DNA from: Rickettsiaceae bacterium
GTDB lineage: Bacteria > Pseudomonadota > Alphaproteobacteria > Rickettsiales > Rickettsiaceae
DNA length: 38,486 bases
NCBI GenBank assembly: GCA_021741085.1
Contig: JAIOYM010000001.1
Span: 1 to 38,486, forward strand
Reading direction: 5' to 3'
A program made the translations under genes and the position numbers. A model generated the notes under the pieces. That model saw only the letters and a list, made by a program, of their open reading frames with translations. It had not been told where the DNA came from and did no database searches. Shown here one piece after another: positions 18,236 to 26,977 of the stretch. Within the stretch, counting starts at the first letter, position 1; every line of letters begins with the position of its first letter.

Positions 18236-18322
18236 GACAAACAACTCCTTCCATACAATTTTTAAAAGAAGTTAATAACTGGATCACCACGCTAGTGCTT
18301 GTAGGCACTAGCTCGTGATGAC
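18204..18322. repeat. Full compound palindrome, copy A
   Basis: The left arm TCATTGCGAGC...GGCAATCCAG and the right arm CTGGATCACCACG...CTCGTGATGA are imperfect inverted repeats. They enclose an AT-rich core (ACTCCTT...AAAAGAAGT) that can also pair. The right arm tip is its own small hairpin, CTAGTGC-TTGTAG-GCACTAG. Core and right arm match copy B with one difference over about 90 bp. Confidence 0.85.
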
Positions 18323-18405
18323 ACGAATTCTATGACTGTTAGGCAATCCAGCCCCGTTTAATTCAGAAGAAGCACCCAAACTACCTCATTATCCAATCTT
18401 CTTCT

Positions 18406-21393
18406 CTACAGAATATTTTCAATATCGCTTATTTCGTAATTTTGACAATCTATCACATTATTATTTTCATCAATAGTACTCTTTAGTAAATCGGGGCCAG
18501 ATATAATTTCTTTATCATTTTTTATAATTTTTCTAAATAAAGGCAACAACTTTCCATGGGAGTTTTCTTGGTAGGTTAGCAAATCGGTGCACGTAATTAC
18601 TATACTATTTGCATCGCAGCCTAATCTTAGAAGTGTTGTAGTGAAATCTTCATGCCATTTTTGTTTAGTTTGGCTGGTTAAATTTTTTACAAAAATATAT
18701 CTAACACTGTGTAGATCGTAATTTTGGCAAGAGTTTCTGTATAATTCTAGCTGATCATTATCTGTAAATAATAATGTTGGTAGATGGTCATAGATAACTT
18801 CTGCTATCAAACTTTGCTTATCTAAATAATTATTCATAAATATTCTTGTACCCGAAATAAAAGGCAGTAGAATTCCGTAAACTAAACCAAAATAATTGTC
18901 TATGGGCATATTATGGACTATTTTATCTTTATACCCCAATACAAATTTGCTTTTAAACATATTGATAGCGAAGTTAATATTAGTCCAAGAAAAACCCGTG
19001 ATTTTGTCGGGAAGTATAAAAAATATTCTAGCGATATTGGTGTTAAAGTCTGTATTGCTAGTGAATTTAGCGATTTTCCTTTCATCATATATTCTTGGTA
19101 GCTTGAAGAAATTTTCAAGCGTTAATATGGTAAAATCTTCATGAAGGTTGACTAAATTTGCCAACTTATGCTTAATAATTTTTTCTGAGATTACTATCTT
19201 TGAAATATTTAGCTGCTTGCAAGCAGATTTTATACGAGTATATTCCAATTTATCATTGATAAATAATATTTTTAACCCAAGCCTTTCTAAAGCTAAAAAG
19301 AAAATAACCGATTTAGGACAGTTGTAGGTTATTAAGGCAATAGTCTCTGATGGGCTAACTTTATGAATGAGTTCCATCTGTATTTTTTTCATTTGTCTTT
19401 GTATACTTCCGTATCTATAAGACTTATGATGGTCTTGTAATATCACGTGAGTAGAGCCGAAATTTGAATCTACAAGAGAAAAAAAGCTTTTGAGATTATT
19501 GTTTTCATAATCCTGCATTTTAGCCAGGGTTAATGTTTCGTGCATAACATCGGATAGAATTTTAGTTAGCACCCTCTTGTCAGAAACTTCAGACAAATCT
19601 TGCAAGCTTATTGCTGGGAATACCCTGATGATAACTTTTGGAAATAGCTGAAGCTTGTGTATTGTTGAACGCGCAAACAAAGTTTTTTCTGTACCAGTAA
19701 CTACTACAGGTAAGATTTTTGCACCGGTTTTGGCGGCTATTAATGCGGCGCCGTTATATATTTTCATCAAACCACCGGTTGTGCTAATTTTTCCTTCAGG
19801 AAAAATACACATCTTATGCCTCTCTGCTACTAGCTTGATTAAATGTTTTATACCCATAGGGTTAAAAGGATCAACAGGTATAGCTTTGCTTATTTTTAAA
19901 ATGGGTTGCATCCACCATGACTTATATATGTTAGTATACATGGCAAATATTATATTTTCAGACAAATAGGTGGAAATTATTGGTGGCTCTAGGTAAGAAA
20001 AATGGTTGCAGATTATTATTAGCTTGCCTTTTTCATTCTTAAAATTTTCTAGCCCAACTACTTCAACCTTATAAAAGAAGTGCAAGAAATAACGAAATAT
20101 TCTCTTTACCACACTTTTTTTCACAAAACCTTTGGCGTAATTCAAACGTACTATTGTAATAGCTACAGGTATATTTGATATACAGGTTATCAATATAACA
20201 TCCGCGGCATTAAAGTTTAACCAATATAAGGCCATTACGAAAGCCAAAGACAGCAACATAAAAATAGCATTATATGTATTATTAGCTGCTACAATTCTTG
20301 ATCTATATTCAGGTGGGCTGAAATATTGTAGTAGTGTGTATAATGGCAGAACATAAGCCCCTGCAAGCGCTGCCATTATAAAAAGATCTATAGTAATTCT
20401 TACATTACTATAGACTGCCAAAAACTGTGTTAAGTTTTGTAGTTCGGTTAACTTGGAGTAATATTCACTTGAGCAGAGATAATAAAAATCAATGCCTACT
20501 AGCGTTATTAATAAGAGTATATTTATGTTATGCTGTACGCTTCTTCTTGCTGCATATATTCTGTTATATATTAGGCATCCTGAAGATACACCGATTGCAA
20601 AAACAATAAAACAAAAGCTGGCTACAATTTCTGTGGCATGCAGAACATTTTTGCATAATTCAGGCAATTGTCCCATGAATACTGAACCCTCTGCCCAGAA
20701 CCAAGATATACCTAAAATATTATAAAATATATTTTTTTTACTATAGGAATATTTCAGTAGATTTACGTTGCTTCTAATTAAGTTGAAATCTATTTTTACG
20801 TCATGCTTGACTGTAGATCCGCTTGGTATAAAGGTACTGGATATGTAGCCAATAATAGCGACAGACATCAAAGTAATAATAACAGCTAGGGGATATACAG
20901 TGTAAAAATTACCCGCTATAGTTCCAAAAAGTATAGCTAAAAACGTACTAGCTTCTATATATGCATTTGCTGGCACTAAATCTGCCTTGCTTAAATGCTC
21001 TGGTAAAAGACTGAATTTTACGGGACCAAAAAATGTCGAATGTAAACCCATAAAAGCTATAGCACATAACAACAAGTAAACCGAGTTAAGTTTGAAGCTT
21101 ATTATAGCAAAAACTACAATAATTACTTCAGCAACTTTAATTAGACGAACAATTTTGGTTTTATCATATTTATCTGATAGTTGCCCTACAAAAGATCCAA
21201 AGATTATATAAGGTAGTACGAATAGAGAATTTGCAAAGTTTATCAAGATTCCAGAGTTAGAGCTCGGCTCTAAAGCTGTATAGGTAACCATTATAAAGAA
21301 AGCATTTTTCAATAGCAAATCGTTAAAGCATCCGCATAGCTGAGTTATAAATAAAGGGAAAAACGCGGTGCTAAAAAATATATTTTTTTGCAT
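18406..21393 (-). CDS. Fused MFS lysophospholipid transporter / PlsC acyltransferase / decayed acyl-ACP ligase (LplT-Aas type)
   Basis: 995 residues. Residues 1 to about 415 form a 12-segment MFS transporter like LplT (FNDLLLKNAFF, GQLSDKYDKTKIVR). About residues 435-610 form a PlsC acyltransferase. Its catalytic motif reads NHFSYLE, with His464 but Glu469 where the family has Asp (HX4D). FPEGKISTTGGLMKIYNGA starts at residue 531 and is intact. From about 640 the sequence follows the AMP-binding half of Aas, but the TSGS-type ATP loop is replaced by LPDKITGFSW near residue 790. The adenylation GYGVTE motif is not recognisable. The protein stops shortly after the GKLLP segment, so the C-terminal lysine domain is missing. 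In E. coli LplT and Aas re-import and re-acylate lysophosphatidylethanolamine. Here transport and perhaps acyl transfer may remain while ligation is probably lost. The reading frame is fully open. Confidence 0.88.
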   Translation of the reverse strand: MQKNIFFSTAFFPLFITQLCGCFNDLLLKNAFFIMVTYTALEPSSNSGILINFANSLFVLPYIIFGSFVGQLSDKYDKTKIVRLIKVAEVIIVVFAIISFKLNSVYLLLCAIAFMGLHSTFFGPVKFSLLPEHLSKADLVPANAYIEASTFLAILFGTIAGNFYTVYPLAVIITLMSVAIIGYISSTFIPSGSTVKHDVKIDFNLIRSNVNLLKYSYSKKNIFYNILGISWFWAEGSVFMGQLPELCKNVLHATEIVASFCFIVFAIGVSSGCLIYNRIYAARRSVQHNINILLLITLVGIDFYYLCSSEYYSKLTELQNLTQFLAVYSNVRITIDLFIMAALAGAYVLPLYTLLQYFSPPEYRSRIVAANNTYNAIFMLLSLAFVMALYWLNFNAADVILITCISNIPVAITIVRLNYAKGFVKKSVVKRIFRYFLHFFYKVEVVGLENFKNEKGKLIIICNHFSYLEPPIISTYLSENIIFAMYTNIYKSWWMQPILKISKAIPVDPFNPMGIKHLIKLVAERHKMCIFPEGKISTTGGLMKIYNGAALIAAKTGAKILPVVVTGTEKTLFARSTIHKLQLFPKVIIRVFPAISLQDLSEVSDKRVLTKILSDVMHETLTLAKMQDYENNNLKSFFSLVDSNFGSTHVILQDHHKSYRYGSIQRQMKKIQMELIHKVSPSETIALITYNCPKSVIFFLALERLGLKILFINDKLEYTRIKSACKQLNISKIVISEKIIKHKLANLVNLHEDFTILTLENFFKLPRIYDERKIAKFTSNTDFNTNIARIFFILPDKITGFSWTNINFAINMFKSKFVLGYKDKIVHNMPIDNYFGLVYGILLPFISGTRIFMNNYLDKQSLIAEVIYDHLPTLLFTDNDQLELYRNSCQNYDLHSVRYIFVKNLTSQTKQKWHEDFTTTLLRLGCDANSIVITCTDLLTYQENSHGKLLPLFRKIIKNDKEIISGPDLLKSTIDENNNVIDCQNYEISDIENIL

Positions 21394-21563
21394 AATGCAT
21401 AATATTTGTAATTACACTTAACTAAGAATTATTGTAGGGATTGTAACATATTTAAATTTTACTATCCAGGGAATTATGTGGTTGTTGATAATTGAACCTA
21501 TTAGGATAATATTTTTTATCTTGTAAGGCGCCCATTAAGCTAAATCCTTTATTAATAAAAAGC

Positions 21564-21628
21564 TTGATATTTTCTCTATAATTAGTTAAAATGTCGTTCA
21601 GTTATTAATAAATTAATAAGTATTTTTT
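21564..21628 (+). promoter_or_regulatory. Promoter and 5' leader of the 61-residue ORF (shared-leader copy 2)
   Basis: TTGATA (21564-21569) is followed after 17 bases by TAAAAT (21587-21592). AGTTATTAATAAATTA (21600-21615) lies 7 bases past the -10, and the ATG is at 21629. The leader would be 29 bases. Homology to the leader at 17889-17956 runs from the -35 to the start codon with small indels. Confidence 0.7.
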
Positions 21629-21814
21629 ATGGGCCAAAGGGACGATGAGCCTGGGAATGCAGAATTCCGATATTGGGAGCAACTTAACTTGTTAGAAGCA
21701 GCCCAAGAGCAACTAAAAGAAGCATTCCAAGAAAGATGTGATGAAGCAGGGTATCTTCTGGCCCTCCTTGGTGCGCCTGCTGGACTTATACCGCCTCATT
21801 TGTTTGACAATTAG
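21629..21814 (+). CDS. Small orphan protein of 61 residues, raised GC
   Basis: The product starts MGQRDDEPGNAEFRYWEQLN, continues as a predicted amphipathic helix (LLEAAQEQLKEAFQERCDEAG) and ends LLALLGAPAGLIPPHLFDN. I recognise no family. By my count the ORF is about 47% GC, well above its surroundings, which suggests recent origin or transfer. It has a good promoter (TTGATA-17-TAAAAT) and a leader shared with the 201-residue gene. EQLKEAFQERC resembles ELKDAYKKFC of that protein. There is no Shine-Dalgarno sequence. It lies between the transporter fusion and the repeat array and may be an intact small gene or the start of a lost larger one. Confidence 0.55.
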   Translation: MGQRDDEPGNAEFRYWEQLNLLEAAQEQLKEAFQERCDEAGYLLALLGAPAGLIPPHLFDN

Positions 21815-21920
21815 TGAAGAAATTGATAAATGAAATGCGGCGTTGGGTAAAATTGTGGTTAGATAGAGAGTAAATTTTCAAGGATGTTTTGGGATGAGGG
21901 GTCTTTTAAGAAGGTGGTAA

Positions 21921-22759
21921 CATCTTCTAGCGGTAATAAAAATACGTCATTGCGAGCGTAGCGTGGCAATCCAGGATAAACAACTCCTTCTATACAATTT
22001 TTAAAAGAAGTTAATAACTGGATCACCACGCTAGTGCTTGTAGGCACTAGCTCGTGATGACACGAATCTAAGACTGACAGGCATTCTGGCAATTGTAATA
22101 TATAAGAGAAGAAACATCCCCTAACGGTAACGCACAAGAGTCATTGCGAGCTTGCAAAGCTTAGCAATCCAGCCATTCTAATGTAAAAAAAGTCACATCC
22201 TCTAGCGGTAATAAAAATACGTCATTGCGAGTGTGAGCTTGCGAACAAACGTGGCAATCCAGGATAAACAACTCCTTCTATACAATTTTTAAAAGAAGTT
22301 AATAACTGGATCACCACGCTAGTTCGCAAGCTCACGCTCGTGATGACACGAATCTAAGACTGACAGGCATTCTGACAATTGTAATATATAAGAGAAGAAA
22401 CATCCTCTAGCGGTAACGCACAAGAGTCATTGCGAGCTTGCAAAGCTTAGCAATCCAGCCATTCTAATGTAAAAAAAGTCACATCCTCTAGCGGTAACGC
22501 ACAAGCGTCATTGCGAGCTTGCAAAGCGTGGCAATCCAGGATAAACAACTCCTTCTATACAATTTTTAAAAGAAGTCAACAACTGGATCACCACGCTCGT
22601 GCTTGTAGGCACTAGCTCGTGATGACACGAATCTAAGACTGACAGGCATTCTGGCAATTGTAATATATAAGAGAAGAAACATCCCCTAGCGGTAATAAAA
22701 ATACGTCATTGCGAGGAGTAAAGCGACGTGGCAATCCAGCCATTCTATTAAAAAAGCAA
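21921..22759. repeat. Tandem array of three compound repeat units (275, 286 and about 278 bp)
   Basis: Units start at 21921, 22196 and 22482, each with CATC(C/T)TCTAGCGGTAA. Each holds a full palindrome, then a linker (CACGAATCTAAGACTGACAG onward through GGCAATTGTAATATATAAG), then a half-element ending GCAATCCAGCCATTCTA. Full palindromes are at 21946-22061 (B), 22221-22347 (C) and 22507-22626 (D). Half-elements start at 22140, 22425 and 22704. The third unit ends with a variant half-element (GCGAGGAGTAAAGCGACG). Confidence 0.88.
22221..22347. repeat. Compound palindrome copy C with matched arms
   Basis: Both arms are 42 bases and pair at 35 of 42 positions. The inner tip GTGAGCTTGCGAAC of the left arm has its exact complement GTTCGCAAGCTCAC in the right arm, apart from flanking changes. 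In copies A, B and D the right-arm tip is instead a private CTAGTGC/GCACTAG hairpin (CTCGTGC in D) absent from the left arm. Confidence 0.85.
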
Positions 22760-22848
22760 CATCCTCTAGCGGTAGCGTTGCAGTTTCAAGAGCTCTAAAA
22801 TAACCCCTGGAGACTTCGGCTTGTTTTATTATTAAATCTTTACTCTAC

Positions 22849-25800
22849 CTAGACTACTTCTTTTTGGGGAACATAATATTTTTTACTACTAAACAGGTAA
22901 TATAAAATTGGTATAACAAATACAGTAAAGACTGTACTAACTATCATACCACCAACAATCGTAAGACCTATTGAATTGCGCGCTTCAGAACCTGAGCCTG
23001 TTGCTATAATTAAAGGTATAGAACCAAGAATAGTCGCTAAAGAAGTCATCAAGATTGGTCTAAATCTTAATTTACATGCATTTACTATAGCGTCTTTAAA
23101 TACCACTCCGCTAAGCGTTATCTGCTGGTTAGCAAATTCTATAATCATTATAGCATTTTTGGTTACCAAGCCTATAAGTGTTATCATTCCTATATTGCTA
23201 TATAAATTTAGACTACTACCGCCTATTATCAAAGCTAGCAGCGCTCCTGTAATAGAAAAAGGTACAGAACATAAAATTAACAACGGATCCTTGAAGCTTT
23301 CAAATTGGGCAGCAAGCACTAGATAAATGAATGCCAAAGCAAGTAGGAAAGTTGTTATCATTTGGATATTGTTATTAGCCATTTCTTTTATTTGCCCCTT
23401 GAACTCTATTTTTAACTCCGGTGGCAGAATATCTTTTGCCATATCTCTAATATGATTTGCTATCAAAGTAAGATCTTGAATATTACCGAAACTAGAAAAA
23501 ATACCAATTATACTTCGGCCATCCTTGTGTGTGTATGCTGCGACTGAAGGTTCTTCCTGAATTTTAACAAAATCAGCTAAAGAAAACATTGTCCCTTGGG
23601 TATTCTTCAAGTAAATTTTCACTAAATCATTCACCTTATTTATTTTTTGTGGGTCATATCTTAAATAACTTCCATAACTTTCACCCTTTAACATGAAAGT
23701 ACCAACTTGCCTTGACGCTATTAAATATTGTAGGCTTCTGCCAATATTATCCATAGAAACGCCGTAAAGATATGCTTTGTTGCGATCTACTGCTATGTCT
23801 AGTGAAGGTACAGAAGTGTTAATAACGCGTTCCGGATTTAAAAACATTTTATCTTTTAACATAGCCTCAACAAAAATTTCAGAATATTTATCTATAGATT
23901 TAAAATCATCCCCTACTATATTAAATTCTATATCATGACTACCTTGAGAAAAACTAGATGTAGGGTTAAAAGCTCCAACTTTAGCTTCTGTAATATTTGC
24001 AAATTTTTTATTTAGTTCGTCCACAATCTCAGGTTGAGGCCTTTTCCTGTCTTTTACATTTTTTAGCTTCGTGAAACTAAATCCATTATTATCACTACCA
24101 CCAAAACCATTAATAGTAAAAACAACAGCAACTTCTGGGGTATCACCAAGTAATTTTGCTGCTTGCAACATGGCGACTTCTGTATTCTTTAAGGTAGAAC
24201 CATCAGGACCAACAACCCTAACCTGGAAAGAACCAGTGTCCACAGTCGGGTCAAAAGTTTTTGGTACCTTAATAAATCCAATAACCATTATAATAACAGA
24301 GGCAGCTGCGATAGCAAAAAACTTCATTTTATTGTTGAAGAAATATTCTAAATATTCCAAATACACATTTTCTACATAGTGCAATAACTTATTAAAGTTT
24401 ATTGTTAGAATATTGTTAATATGAACATCACGTTTAAGAACTTTACTAGCTAACATAGGCGTAAGCGTAAGAGCAACAAAACCTGAAACCAATACAGAAA
24501 AAGCCAAAGTCCAAGCAAATTCTATGAATAGTTCTCCAATTATTCCTTGTATAAATCCTATTGGTAAAAATACAGCTACTAAAGTTATAGTCATTACCAC
24601 TACAGCAAAAGTAATTTCTCTTAAAGCTAAAATAGAAGACTCAAATGCAGGTACTCCTCCTTCTCTACGTCTATATATGTTTTCCAAAACCACAATAGCA
24701 TCGTCCACTACAAGACCAATTGCTAATACCAAAGCAAAAAGACTGAATAAATTTATAGAATAGCCACATAGCTTCATTAAAGAAAAAGCTCCTACAAGAG
24801 ACACAGGGATTGTGATTAAAGGTATTAAACTTAACCGTAATGAACCCATAAATAAATACACTATAAAAGCAACTAAAAAGACTGCTTCAAATAATGTCTC
24901 ATAAACAGAAGATATAGATTCTTGCAGAGAATCTGCGGTATTGACAGATATAGCCAAACTTACTCCAGATCTACCCGCCTCTTGCAGTATAGCTAGGGTT
25001 TTTTTCACGTCCCTTGAAAGATCTAATAAGTTGGATTCAGGTTTTCTAATAATGCCTATTGCTATTGCATTACTGCCGTTATAACGTACGATAGTATTTT
25101 CGTTCAAAGGCTTCAATGAAACTTTGGCAACATCCTTCAAAAGCACCAGAGTTTTATTGGTATTTTTTTTAACAATAATATTTTCAAATTCTCCTACACT
25201 ATTAAGAGAAGAGTTGATGCTTAAGACAAAATTTTTATTGTCGGTCCTTAATAAACCCGCTGGATAATCTATACTTTGAGTTTTTACAGCTTGCTCCAAT
25301 TCTGATGGAGTCAAATTAAAAGCGTATAACTTCTCAGGGTAGGGCTCTATGTACAACGTATAATCTCTGGAACCATATAATTTTACGGCAGCAACGGTAG
25401 AAATCTTTTCAAATTCGGGTACTATTTCCTTACCTATAATATTAGTAAGAGCCATACTGTCGTATCTATCACTAGAAGCAGATAGCCAAATCACCGGGAA
25501 AGCGTCTATTTGCATCTGCGCTACACTTGGAGACACCATATCCAAAGGTAGACGAGAACTGACATTAGCAACTATAGCCCTTGTGTCATTTAGAGCATTA
25601 TGAATATCAACTCCATATTTAAAATATACACTAATTGTGCTAGTACCAGCGCTACTGGAAGAAGTGAAATAGTCTAATCCTTCCAAGCTTCTAATCACTG
25701 TTTCTAAAACATTAGTCACATTTTGCTCCATATAGCTGGCATCAGCTCCTGGATAAGTGCTAGTTATATTAATTAATGGGAATTCTATGTTAGGAGATTC

Positions 25801-25905
25801 TCTAACTTCCATTCTGGAATAAGCCAATATACCGAATAATATTACAAGAATATTCAGTACAGTCGCAAAAACTGGTCTACGAATACATACTTCTGAAAAT
25901 AACAT
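22849..25905 (-). CDS. RND-family inner-membrane efflux permease (HAE1/AcrB-like)
   Basis: Proton-driven inner-membrane pump of a tripartite efflux system, 1018 residues, typical for the family (AcrB 1049). The protein starts with the FIRRPVFA-like SEVCIRRPVFATVLNILV helix. Two large periplasmic loops follow TM1 and TM7. The proton-relay residues are present: Asp401-Asp402 in GLVVDDAIVV and Lys916 in GLVTKNAIMII. The C-terminus PILYYLFSSKKYYVPQKE is usual. It starts 12 bases after the adaptor gene, with AGGG before the ATG. The outer-membrane partner is probably the TolC at 29464. Substrates cannot be read from the sequence; drugs, bile-like compounds or lipids are all possible. Confidence 0.94.
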   Translation of the reverse strand: MLFSEVCIRRPVFATVLNILVILFGILAYSRMEVRESPNIEFPLINITSTYPGADASYMEQNVTNVLETVIRSLEGLDYFTSSSSAGTSTISVYFKYGVDIHNALNDTRAIVANVSSRLPLDMVSPSVAQMQIDAFPVIWLSASSDRYDSMALTNIIGKEIVPEFEKISTVAAVKLYGSRDYTLYIEPYPEKLYAFNLTPSELEQAVKTQSIDYPAGLLRTDNKNFVLSINSSLNSVGEFENIIVKKNTNKTLVLLKDVAKVSLKPLNENTIVRYNGSNAIAIGIIRKPESNLLDLSRDVKKTLAILQEAGRSGVSLAISVNTADSLQESISSVYETLFEAVFLVAFIVYLFMGSLRLSLIPLITIPVSLVGAFSLMKLCGYSINLFSLFALVLAIGLVVDDAIVVLENIYRRREGGVPAFESSILALREITFAVVVMTITLVAVFLPIGFIQGIIGELFIEFAWTLAFSVLVSGFVALTLTPMLASKVLKRDVHINNILTINFNKLLHYVENVYLEYLEYFFNNKMKFFAIAAASVIIMVIGFIKVPKTFDPTVDTGSFQVRVVGPDGSTLKNTEVAMLQAAKLLGDTPEVAVVFTINGFGGSDNNGFSFTKLKNVKDRKRPQPEIVDELNKKFANITEAKVGAFNPTSSFSQGSHDIEFNIVGDDFKSIDKYSEIFVEAMLKDKMFLNPERVINTSVPSLDIAVDRNKAYLYGVSMDNIGRSLQYLIASRQVGTFMLKGESYGSYLRYDPQKINKVNDLVKIYLKNTQGTMFSLADFVKIQEEPSVAAYTHKDGRSIIGIFSSFGNIQDLTLIANHIRDMAKDILPPELKIEFKGQIKEMANNNIQMITTFLLALAFIYLVLAAQFESFKDPLLILCSVPFSITGALLALIIGGSSLNLYSNIGMITLIGLVTKNAIMIIEFANQQITLSGVVFKDAIVNACKLRFRPILMTSLATILGSIPLIIATGSGSEARNSIGLTIVGGMIVSTVFTVFVIPILYYLFSSKKYYVPQKEVV

Positions 25906-25917
25906 GTTCTACCCTAT

Positions 25918-26931
25918 TCACTCTGTTGTTTTTGTTGGATTGTTTATCTCCACAGCTGCTTTATCGTATATTTTATTTAGTCCTTTATAAATTATTAGGT
26001 CACCCTCTTTTATATCATCGCTAATAATTTCTATATACCCGTCTGTTCTAGTCCCCAACTTTACTAGTTGTGCTTTTGCTGTATTATTTTCAAATAAAAA
26101 GACAAACGAACCATCTGGACCTTCTAAAACAGCAGATTCGTCAAGAGCAAGGTTAGTATGTTTGTTAGTAATTATTTTACACATTACTGTGCTGTTATGC
26201 GCAAAATTTCCTTCATCTTTAACTGATGCTGAAACTTTTATCGTTTTAGACACTGGGTCAAGGTAATCGGAAAAAGCTAAAATTGTTGCGTCTACTTCTT
26301 GACCTTTAGAATCCAAAGCTTTCAAAGAAAAATTTGTCGAAACTATTTTCCTAAAGCTTTCTGGTAAATCTAGCATTAAAGTTTTTTTATCTCCATTTGT
26401 TACTGTGAATAAATAATCCCCTGGTTTAATATTGTCGCCTACTTGAAAATTTACTACCCCCATAACGCCATCAAATGGAACTTGCAAAAAATGATTGTGA
26501 TATTGTTGCTTTGCTTCATCTAGCTTAAACTTGGCTGTATCTTGAGCTAATTTAGAATTCTCTAAAGCTTTATCACTAATTATTTTTCTTATATGCAATT
26601 TTATATTGTCTTTGTAAACTTCAGAGGCTATTTTGTAGTTATTTAAAGAGCTCGCAATCAAACTCTCTGCATACTCGGAGTCAACTGTAAGTAAAGTCTC
26701 GTTAGCTTTAACTAACTTACCCTGATTTACTGTTATAAAATCTATGACACCAGCTTGCTGCGCATAAAAATCTTTACTTAAAGAAGCTCTACAAGAAGCC
26801 GGATATTCAAATACTTCCTGAAGACTTTTCTTCTCTATAGCTACAACCTCTACCTTTATAGCACCTTGAGCATAAACTATGCTATTGGTAAAACATAGAA
26901 TGGTTACGATAATTTTAAAAAATAGCTGCAT
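25918..26931 (-). CDS. Periplasmic adaptor (membrane fusion protein) of the RND pump
   Basis: 337 residues. A Sec signal peptide (MQLFFKIIVTILCFTNSIVYA) is likely cleaved after Ala21. About residues 45-80 are the first half of a lipoyl-like domain (AQQAGVIDFITVNQGKLVKANETLLTVD). A helical hairpin follows at about 85-145. The second lipoyl half comes next (VPFDGVMGVVNFQVGDNIKPGDYLFTV), then a beta-barrel and a membrane-proximal domain (TRTDGYIEIISDDIKEGDLIIYKG). This adaptor joins the RND permease to the TolC channel. The two genes form a two-gene operon with a promoter at 26978-27006. Confidence 0.93.
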   Translation of the reverse strand: MQLFFKIIVTILCFTNSIVYAQGAIKVEVVAIEKKSLQEVFEYPASCRASLSKDFYAQQAGVIDFITVNQGKLVKANETLLTVDSEYAESLIASSLNNYKIASEVYKDNIKLHIRKIISDKALENSKLAQDTAKFKLDEAKQQYHNHFLQVPFDGVMGVVNFQVGDNIKPGDYLFTVTNGDKKTLMLDLPESFRKIVSTNFSLKALDSKGQEVDATILAFSDYLDPVSKTIKVSASVKDEGNFAHNSTVMCKIITNKHTNLALDESAVLEGPDGSFVFLFENNTAKAQLVKLGTRTDGYIEIISDDIKEGDLIIYKGLNKIYDKAAVEINNPTKTTE

Positions 26932-26977
26932 AATAATTTAATCCCTAAAATAGATAAACTGACTCGTTGTCAAAAAA

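Larger units (their letters stand above)
17889..18405. other. 517-bp intergenic region: promoter, then palindromic repeats
   Basis: The first 70 bp hold the promoter of the 201-residue gene. From about 18000 to 18345 the sequence is made of the dispersed repeat family described separately. An 81-codon minus-strand frame through these repeats (17999-18244) translates repeat DNA twice (LDCHALQARNDATTLPL) and is not a gene. Confidence 0.7.
21815..22848. other. 1-kb repeat-filled region without genes
   Basis: From 21861 a short inverted copy of the 74-91 repeat is seen, then the tandem palindrome array 21921-22759. The last 90 bases before the RND stop codon contain a fading repeat edge (CATCCTCTAGCGG at 22760) and no clear terminator. 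A 92-codon minus-strand frame at 21859-22137 is translated repeat and is rejected. Confidence 0.75.

Noticed and set aside
17999..18244. 81-codon minus-strand frame
   Set aside because: It is a translation of two repeat copies (LDCHALQARNDATTLPL twice) with no ribosome site. The frame is open because the local repeat spacing is 81 bp.
21859..22137. 92-codon minus-strand frame
   Set aside because: It lies fully inside the palindromic repeat array, and its residues follow the repeat DNA.
21921..22759. CRISPR array
   Set aside because: The units are about 280 bp with palindromes and nearly identical linkers. There are no short repeats with unique spacers and no cas genes.
18000..22848. Insertion sequence or transposon
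   Set aside because: No transposase, integrase or terminal inverted repeats with target duplication were seen. The repeats are non-coding palindromes.
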